From assembly GCA_964412785.1 (NCBI GenBank), contig CAYPQD010000043.1, forward strand, positions 1-21,112: a stretch of 21,112 bases of DNA, read 5' to 3'. A model generated the notes under the pieces. It saw only the letters and a program-made list of their open reading frames with translations, was not told where the DNA came from and searched no databases. Below, piece by piece: positions 15,799 to 21,112 of this stretch. This DNA is from UBA5336 sp964412785 (GTDB lineage Bacteria; Pseudomonadota; Alphaproteobacteria; Caulobacterales; Hyphomonadaceae). The first letter of the stretch is position 1. Every line of letters starts with the position of its first letter. The translations under genes were made by a program, and so were the position numbers.

Positions 15799-17056
15799 AG
15801 CGCCGGATTATGGTGGCTTCGCGCCGCAGATTGCGCAGCGAGCGTTGCGAGATCATGCCGAGCTGGTCGGCGAACAGCCGGTTCTCCACCTCCGCCCGGC
15901 TCGGCAGGTTTTCCACATTGTCGGCACGCTCGCACACATACATGACGGATGGACCGCTGGCCGCCTCGAACACCGCCGTCGGCTGGCCGGACGGGGTTGC
16001 CTCAACGAGCTGCCGCCCGTCGGCGCCAAGATCGCTGAGCGCGACCCGCCCAAGCGTCGACGCCTCAAGCCTGTCGGACGCATCGGCAACACCCTGCAGG
16101 TCGTCGCAGCCGCCGATTCGCGCGATCGCGTCCTGAAGCGTTGCCTCGCTGCCATCAATGGCCGTCAGCCGGGCGAGCGCGAGCAGGGACACGGTCTCGC
16201 GCGGCTCGGCCCGGTTGCGCAGCTGCAGGATGTAGACGCCATTGCTGACCTCGAAGGGTTCGGAGATTGCCGGCGCCGTCATGCCCTCAAGGACGGTGAG
16301 GAAATCCGGGTCGAGATCGTCGGCGGTCATCCAGCCCATCCGTCCGCCATTGGCCGCGGTCGGCGCAGAGGAAAAGCGCTGCGCGGCAAGTTCGAACGGG
16401 GCGCCCTGGCGCAGCTGGGCGACGATTGACTGGCCGGCCTCCATGGCTTCGGTCCGTGTCGCAGGGTCGGAGGCGAACAGGAAGATTTCCGAAATGTCAT
16501 AGCGCACCTTGCTGGAGGCGAGGCGCAGGCGTTCGATCTGCTCGCGTATCTGGTTGTCGGAGATGCGGATGCGTGAGCCGTACAGGCCACCCATTATTCG
16601 CTGCCAGGCGATCTCCGCGCGCATCTGATCCTCGATGCTGGCCGGGTTGATGCCGGCGAGCACCAATTGCTGCAGGAAGGTTTCCCGGTCGAGCCCGGCC
16701 TGGCGCGCCATGTCGGCGATGGCTGACTGGACTGCTTCAGCCTCGATCTGGACATCGTACTGGGCCGCTTCCTGAAGCTGCAGCTTCTCGTCGATCAGCT
16801 GTTCCAACGCCTGGCCTGTGACCTGCTGGACCTGTTCGGGCGTTGGCTGGGCGGCGAGCCCGAGCAGGAGCAGGCTCGCGCGCTGGCGCACGTCGGAATA
16901 GGAGATGGGCTGGTCATTGACGATGGCCGCCACGCCTTCCAGCGTCAGAGTCTGCGGCCCGTCGGGTACCGGAAGCTGCTGGGCGGCCCCCTGCGCTTCC
17001 GACACAGGGCCGGACGCAAGGACCACCATCGCGGCGAGGATCAGGCTTCGGGTCAT
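15797..17056 (-). CDS. surA: SurA-type periplasmic chaperone / peptidyl-prolyl isomerase
   Basis: Periplasmic chaperone that escorts outer-membrane beta-barrel proteins, LptD among them, to the BAM complex. The 419-residue protein begins with a Sec signal peptide (about 1-21, ending PVSEA). A SurA N-terminal helical chaperone domain (about 38-160; GVAAIVNDQPISYSDVRQRA) is followed by one parvulin domain (about 185-282; ISEIFLFA, AQRFSSAPTAANGGRMGWM, NGVYILQLRNRAEP). A C-terminal part (about 285-419) lacks a recognisable second parvulin domain, whereas E. coli SurA has two; single-domain forms are common in Alphaproteobacteria. The ATG at 17056 follows a modest GAGG. It sits 143 bases after lptD and 9 before pdxA, in the conserved order. 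Confidence 0.9.
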   Translation of the reverse strand: MTRSLILAAMVVLASGPVSEAQGAAQQLPVPDGPQTLTLEGVAAIVNDQPISYSDVRQRASLLLLGLAAQPTPEQVQQVTGQALEQLIDEKLQLQEAAQYDVQIEAEAVQSAIADMARQAGLDRETFLQQLVLAGINPASIEDQMRAEIAWQRIMGGLYGSRIRISDNQIREQIERLRLASSKVRYDISEIFLFASDPATRTEAMEAGQSIVAQLRQGAPFELAAQRFSSAPTAANGGRMGWMTADDLDPDFLTVLEGMTAPAISEPFEVSNGVYILQLRNRAEPRETVSLLALARLTAIDGSEATLQDAIARIGGCDDLQGVADASDRLEASTLGRVALSDLGADGRQLVEATPSGQPTAVFEAASGPSVMYVCERADNVENLPSRAEVENRLFADQLGMISQRSLRNLRREATIIRR

Positions 17057-17199
17057 CTGCGGGCCTCATTCGAAGTCTTGCGGACCGCCAGGGTCCATCC
17101 CGGCGCGAGCATACTCGTCCTGCCATTGCGTGCAATCGGATGCGGCAGGTGCGCCTCAGAAGATGACCGCCCGTTCAGGCCCGCCGAGGCCCGTTCAGC

Positions 17200-19389
17200 T
17201 CAGTCGAAGTCCCGCGAGCCGAGCTGGCCGAGCGAGAGCAGCCGGAAGCGGAACTGCACCGCTTCGCTGGGCCCGAGTTCCCTGTCTCGGGAGTCCTTCT
17301 GCCGGTAGCTGATCTCGAACAGCGAACAGCCATCCTGATAGCTGAGGCCCACCGCATGCAGTGTATCACGGCCATCCTCGATGTCGCGCACCCGGCCGTA
17401 GAGCAGCGAGAGGCGCTCGCTCATCTGCAACCGGCTGTTGATCGCGATACCCTCTTCCGGCTGACCGAAAACGGTGACCTCATCGCGGGTGCGGAAATAC
17501 TGGACGCTGCCGCGCAGGCGCCAGACGGCGGTGTCAAGGCGCGCATCGACCCGGTTGAGTTCCAGGCCATCATCATCGAGGCGCAAATGGGTTTCCAGGC
17601 GCAGCGGCTTGCCGAAATCAAAGGCGGCCCCGGCGATCCAGTCCGATACCGTACCGTCGAGATTGGAGAATTCGTCGAAAGCCGGATCGGAGCGCGAGCG
17701 CCAGCGCCGGCCGGCAATGGTGCTGATCTCCACGCCATTCTTCCACAGCGCCGTTGCCTCGACACCAAAGGCCGCGCGGCCGTCGCCCTCATACAGGTCG
17801 TAATTGGCAAAGCCGTTGGAGGCGAACAGGCGGCTGTCGTCAAACTCGTAGAGAATGCTGTCCTCGTTCGGGATTGCCGGGTCATTGGCGTTGGAAACGC
17901 CCCAGGCGCCCATGGCGATCGGCTCGACCAGCAGGTCGACGCTCTCGCCGGTGCGGATCATCGGGTAGGAGAGCCGCGCGCCGACCGAACCGACCGCGCG
18001 GGTGACGCTGTCCTCGCCCGACAGCGCCTCGTCGAGGCCGTAATAGTCGATCCGGCCATCGAGGAAGGGATCGAACACGAGCCCGCCCGGCAGGACGCGT
18101 TCGCCCGACCAGTCGGCACCGAGGCTGACGCGCTCGCTGTCGAAGCCGTTCTCGCGCGTCAGCGCGGCCGCCGACGCGGTGACCCCTGCATGGCCCCAGC
18201 CGCCCAGATCGAAGGTCCGCTCCGCCGTCAGCAAGGGCGCCGCCAGCGGAAAGGCCTCGTCATCATCGTTTTCGCGCAGGCCCTGGAAGGAGAGGATGGA
18301 GGCCTCGGCATAGAAGCTCTCGCCCTGGCCGACGAGGAAGAGCTGCGACAACAGCCGATTGGGCTGGTTGGCATAAAGGCCGCGCAGGTCGTTCTCGCCA
18401 TCAATGTCATAGCGCCGGATGTAGAGATCGTCACTCGTCCGCTCGATGCCGAAGCCCCACCGCCAATTGTTCGAGAGGCTGAACAGACCGTCGGCGAAGA
18501 CATGGCTGCGCCAGCTCTCATCACTCTCCGGGTCGCGCTCGCCATCGCTGTCAAACAGGCGCTCCTTGGTGAAGCTGGTCTTGATCCGGAGCTGGCCGGA
18601 GTAGAAGCGCTTTCGGTAGTCCAGCTCCAGGAGCGGGTTCACCTTCTCGCTGATCAGCGGTGAAATGGTTATGTCCTGGCTCTCGGAAATCGCCCAGAGA
18701 TAGGGCTGCGCATAGAAGGCGCCGAGCTTGGAGGAGAGGCCGGCATCGGGCACGAGCAGGCCCGAGCGGCGCTCCGCTGAGGGGTCGGGGTGGGCAAAAT
18801 ACGGCAGGTAGACGACCGGCACGCCGCCGACCTCGAGCACGGCGTCACGATAGGAGAACATGTCGGTCTGCTCGTTCAGCGTCGCCTTGCGCGCCCGGAG
18901 TGACCAGGTCGGTGTCTCGCCCTCGCAGATCTCGCAGGCGGTGTAGACGACCTGCTCAAAGGTATTCACGCCGCTCTCATCGCGCACTGCGGAGCTGGCG
19001 ACAGCCGTCGCGCCGTTCGGCAGGCGCAGCGAGAAGCCGACGGCATAGCCATCCGACAGGGTGGAATCGACCTCGATCTCGTCGGCGAAGCGCTGGGTCC
19101 CGTCCGGCTCGATGATCACCACATTGCCGGTGGCGCGCACGGTCTCGGTGGTGCGGTTGTAGACGACCCGGTCAGCGCGGAGCACCCGGCCCTCATAGGA
19201 CGCCTCGACATTGCCTTCCGCAATGAGGGTGTTGTCGGTGCGGTTCTCGCTGAACCGGTCGGCGACCATCGTCACCTCTGTTGAGGTCGCAGCGCCCGTC
19301 TGGGCCATGGCCGGGCCGGCTGACACCACCAGGGCAGCACCCGCCAGCAGGCCTGAGCGGTACATCCCGAGCATCGATCCCTCGCGCAT
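17200..19389 (-). CDS. lptD: LPS-assembly outer-membrane protein LptD
   Basis: Outer-membrane beta-barrel that, with the lipoprotein LptE, inserts lipopolysaccharide into the outer leaflet. After a Sec signal peptide (ending GPAMAQ, about residue 30) comes the OstA/LptA-like jellyroll (about 40-145; VTMVADRFSENRTDNTLIAE, LRADRVVYNRTTETVRATGN). The LptD barrel domain follows, with the family block VYLPYFAHPDPSAERRSG. Only three cysteines are visible: Cys152 and Cys155 (TACEICEG) and Cys688 near the C-terminus (DGCSLFEI). The frame opens at TTG 19422, but ATG 19389 is preferred because GGAG lies eight bases before it; ATG 19374 with GAGGG is close behind and leaves a cleaner signal peptide. Length is 729 residues from this start. 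It heads the lptD-surA-pdxA-rsmA cluster. Confidence 0.94.
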   Translation of the reverse strand: MREGSMLGMYRSGLLAGAALVVSAGPAMAQTGAATSTEVTMVADRFSENRTDNTLIAEGNVEASYEGRVLRADRVVYNRTTETVRATGNVVIIEPDGTQRFADEIEVDSTLSDGYAVGFSLRLPNGATAVASSAVRDESGVNTFEQVVYTACEICEGETPTWSLRARKATLNEQTDMFSYRDAVLEVGGVPVVYLPYFAHPDPSAERRSGLLVPDAGLSSKLGAFYAQPYLWAISESQDITISPLISEKVNPLLELDYRKRFYSGQLRIKTSFTKERLFDSDGERDPESDESWRSHVFADGLFSLSNNWRWGFGIERTSDDLYIRRYDIDGENDLRGLYANQPNRLLSQLFLVGQGESFYAEASILSFQGLRENDDDEAFPLAAPLLTAERTFDLGGWGHAGVTASAAALTRENGFDSERVSLGADWSGERVLPGGLVFDPFLDGRIDYYGLDEALSGEDSVTRAVGSVGARLSYPMIRTGESVDLLVEPIAMGAWGVSNANDPAIPNEDSILYEFDDSRLFASNGFANYDLYEGDGRAAFGVEATALWKNGVEISTIAGRRWRSRSDPAFDEFSNLDGTVSDWIAGAAFDFGKPLRLETHLRLDDDGLELNRVDARLDTAVWRLRGSVQYFRTRDEVTVFGQPEEGIAINSRLQMSERLSLLYGRVRDIEDGRDTLHAVGLSYQDGCSLFEISYRQKDSRDRELGPSEAVQFRFRLLSLGQLGSRDFD

Positions 19390-19422
19390 TCGCCGCTCTC
19401 CGGTAGGAAAAGCCCCCGCCAA

Positions 19423-19445
19423 ACTGTCTGCAACGCTTAGACAGT
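19423..19445. promoter_or_regulatory. Inverted repeat upstream of lptD, candidate operator or leader hairpin
   Basis: ACTGTCT (19423-19429) and its exact complement AGACAGT (19439-19445) are separated by nine bases, and the repeat ends 33 bases upstream of the lptD ATG. The dyad could be a protein-binding site or fold in the mRNA leader. It does not match a regulator motif that I can name with confidence. The rest of the 165-base gap to the next gene shows no clear terminator or promoter. Confidence 0.4.
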
Positions 19446-19554
19446 CCGCGCGCCCCGGTCCAGAGAGGGGCAGCGCACTTGCGCAGGTTTCATGACACGG
19501 TGTGGCGTCCGGGAACCGCTCACGGACCGCGTGGCTTACCGGGGGGCGAGGGCG

Positions 19555-21042
19555 CTACTCGACGAGCGCGATCGGGCTGTAGGCCTTGCCGATCTTGGAA
19601 AAGGAGGCGAGCAAGCTGGAGGTGTTGCCGGCATCGAAGAAATGGTTCGGCGAGGAAGCGCAGCCGCGAAGGAGGTCCTTCAGGTCGGTGTCGGTGACCT
19701 CGAAGGCTATGGTGTAGAGTTCGATGCCATAGGACTTGATCTCGTCGCACACATCGGCGGTGATCGTATTGGCCAGGTCGACATCCTCCTCGTCGTCTGC
19801 CCAGTGGTTTCCGCCGCCGGACCAGTAGTCCGGTCCGCGCGTATTCTTGCCGTCCGACATGAGCACCAGGACCCGGACACCGCCTTGCTGCACGAACCTG
19901 TCAAAGCCCTGATAACTCGTGCCCATGGGATTGGTCCCGTCATGGTCCGGATCGCAGATGTCGGCATTGCTGCCATTGCAGGCCGGTGCGGCAAACAGCG
20001 CGCCCTCGCTGAACGGTTCGGCTGGGGTGAGGACCCGCAGGCCCCAGGTCAGCCCTGTGCCGATAAAGGTGGAAGACTCCGCTTTCAAGGACGAGATAGC
20101 GGTGGTCAGCGTGGTGACATCGGACGTCAGTGGTGTGACAGGTTGCGGGCAGTACCAGCTGTCGAAATCGAGATCGGCCGGCACCTTTTGGGAATGATAG
20201 CTGCGATCCTCGACATTGTAGGGCGCCGGCCGCGAGTACACACACCCCCACCATGAGGCTGTCGCCGACTGGGGGGTGCAATTCAAGACGGGGTCGACGC
20301 CATCGGGGCACTGCCATGTGGTGCAGGCATACGTATCACCGTCTTCATTCGTGCACGTGTTCGCAACAAGCGCACACCCTGCCGCAATGGACGCGTCGTG
20401 ATCGACCGTGCAGGTTTCATAATTGCTGGTATAGCTGCTCGGAACGTCGAGCCAGCTCTGGTTGAGATTGCCAAGACCGACATTCACGTAATTGTTGAAC
20501 GGGACAATCGCGACCTTGACATGCTCGGCGTCGGGTTTGACGAGGTCATTGACCAGCGCCGCTGCCGCGCTCTTGAGGGCGTCGATCTTGCTGCCGTCCA
20601 TGGAGCCGGAATTATCAAGGACGAGGGCCATCTCCAGCTTGTCTGGCGCACTGGCCGCGGCGGACGCCGACTTGCCGATCGGCATGTCCGGCTTGCCGAG
20701 GACGCCCATGACCGCAGTCGGCATGGAGCCGCTGACCGACAGGTTATAGATGCCATCGGTCTCGGTGAGCACAGGCTCGCCGATTGAGATGCTGCCGGTA
20801 TCGGACAATGCCTCGGCGAAGATATTCCGGGCCATTGCTTCGAGGGCATCCTTGTCGAGATCGGAATTGACGGACTCCCGCGCCACCGTGAGCACCGCCG
20901 TGTCGAGCGCGGCCTGAATGCGGATCTGCACGGTCTTCTGCCGGTTCATGTCCATGGCAAAGCCTGCCACCCCGACAATCGGGATCAGCGCCAGCGCATA
21001 GAGCATTACAATATTGCCGCGCGCGTCTGCGAACCATGACAT
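19555..21042 (-). CDS. TadG-like pilus-assembly protein with von Willebrand A domain
   Basis: A 495-residue membrane-anchored protein. The N-terminus has the Tad layout: a short cytoplasmic ARGN stretch and one transmembrane helix (about 10-30; IVMLYALALIPIVGVAGFAM), then a helix with the pattern QIRIQAALDTAVLTVA. A von Willebrand A domain (about 135-485) keeps the metal-ion (MIDAS) residues: Asp143, Ser145 and Ser147 in LDNSGSMDG, a candidate Thr at 327-329 and Asp397 in MSDG. An insertion at about 205-300 is rich in Cys and Trp (Cys211, 222, 230, 240, 245, 255, 267, 298). The ATG at 21042 follows GGAGGG. By family it would act at the periplasmic face of a Flp/Tad pilus or adhesion apparatus. 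No other tad gene is in the window, so its role is inferred only from domains. Confidence 0.85.
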   Translation of the reverse strand: MSWFADARGNIVMLYALALIPIVGVAGFAMDMNRQKTVQIRIQAALDTAVLTVARESVNSDLDKDALEAMARNIFAEALSDTGSISIGEPVLTETDGIYNLSVSGSMPTAVMGVLGKPDMPIGKSASAAASAPDKLEMALVLDNSGSMDGSKIDALKSAAAALVNDLVKPDAEHVKVAIVPFNNYVNVGLGNLNQSWLDVPSSYTSNYETCTVDHDASIAAGCALVANTCTNEDGDTYACTTWQCPDGVDPVLNCTPQSATASWWGCVYSRPAPYNVEDRSYHSQKVPADLDFDSWYCPQPVTPLTSDVTTLTTAISSLKAESSTFIGTGLTWGLRVLTPAEPFSEGALFAAPACNGSNADICDPDHDGTNPMGTSYQGFDRFVQQGGVRVLVLMSDGKNTRGPDYWSGGGNHWADDEEDVDLANTITADVCDEIKSYGIELYTIAFEVTDTDLKDLLRGCASSPNHFFDAGNTSSLLASFSKIGKAYSPIALVE

Positions 21043-21066
21043 TGGCGAGCCCTCCGCTCCTTCAAC

Positions 21067-21104
21067 GCAAGCCCCATAGCAGCAAGGCCTGAAAGGGGGC
21101 TTGC
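21067..21104. promoter_or_regulatory. 9-bp inverted repeat before the TadG-like gene
   Basis: GCAAGCCCC (21067-21075) and GGGGCTTGC (21096-21104) are exact complements around a 20-base loop and lie 24 bases upstream of the TadG-like ATG (21042). Part of the loop on the minus strand (CTTGC) could pair instead with the first arm, giving two alternative stems. It may be a leader hairpin, an operator, or the terminator of a gene just outside the window. Confidence 0.4.
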
Positions 21105-21112
21105 CGGGGTCG

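Noticed and set aside
15650..15800. Read-through of the surA TAG to make a SurA-PdxA fusion, since both are in the same frame
   Set aside because: SurA is exported to the periplasm and PdxA needs cytoplasmic substrates. A good ribosome site before CTG explains the missing start more simply. Same-frame spacing occurs by chance one time in three.
14630..16429. A 599-codon plus-strand open frame across pdxA and surA
   Set aside because: It is antisense to two clearly conserved genes, with Arg/Gly/Ala-rich composition and no recognisable domain.
17057..17199. A possible small gene or RNA in the 143-base lptD-surA gap
   Set aside because: There is only a short direct repeat (GCCCGTTCAG twice, around 17170-17200) and weak short stems, with no coding frame with a start and ribosome site and no terminator-like end.

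Overview
This GC-rich window looks like the chromosome of an alphaproteobacterium, probably a marine, stalked-type lineage near Maricaulales/Hyphomonadales. That placement is inferred from the family mix, the single-parvulin SurA and the style of the RTX exoproteins; I ran no phylogeny. It holds nine protein genes and no RNA genes, insertion sequences or CRISPR arrays that I can see. No stretch longer than about 210 bases lacks a gene.

Left part (1-6060): amn (AMP nucleosidase) lies on the minus strand. It is divergent from a two-gene RND efflux operon, a periplasmic adaptor followed 11 bases later by the inner-membrane pump. The pump gene ends against a GC-rich hairpin shared with the convergent nuclease gene.

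Middle (6058-13948): two large RTX exoprotein genes are divergent from a 205-base intergenic region. On the minus strand is an ExeM/NucH-type extracellular nuclease with a perfectly duplicated 203-residue domain, a Calx-beta domain, an endonuclease/exonuclease/phosphatase domain and RTX repeats. On the plus strand is a subtilase-like RTX protein whose catalytic His position appears to be Glu. Neither has a Sec signal peptide. Both end in a related C-terminal module, so they probably use the same type I secretion system, which is not in the window. Together they look like a secreted set that degrades DNA and protein.

Right part (13945-19389): the conserved envelope/housekeeping order lptD-surA-pdxA-rsmA is read on the minus strand, as in many proteobacteria. 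surA and pdxA are 9 bases apart, and pdxA and rsmA overlap by 8. The conserved PdxA N-terminus lies upstream of every ATG/GTG/TTG in its frame, so the gene most likely starts at CTG. The rsmA stop and the protease stop interlock in one TTAA.

Far right (19555-21042): a minus-strand Tad-type protein with an N-terminal membrane anchor, a von Willebrand A (MIDAS) domain and a cysteine-rich insertion, preceded by a 9-bp inverted repeat.

The points most worth a second look are the zero-divergence duplication in the nuclease, the Glu-for-His subtilase, the CTG start of pdxA and the shared secretion module.
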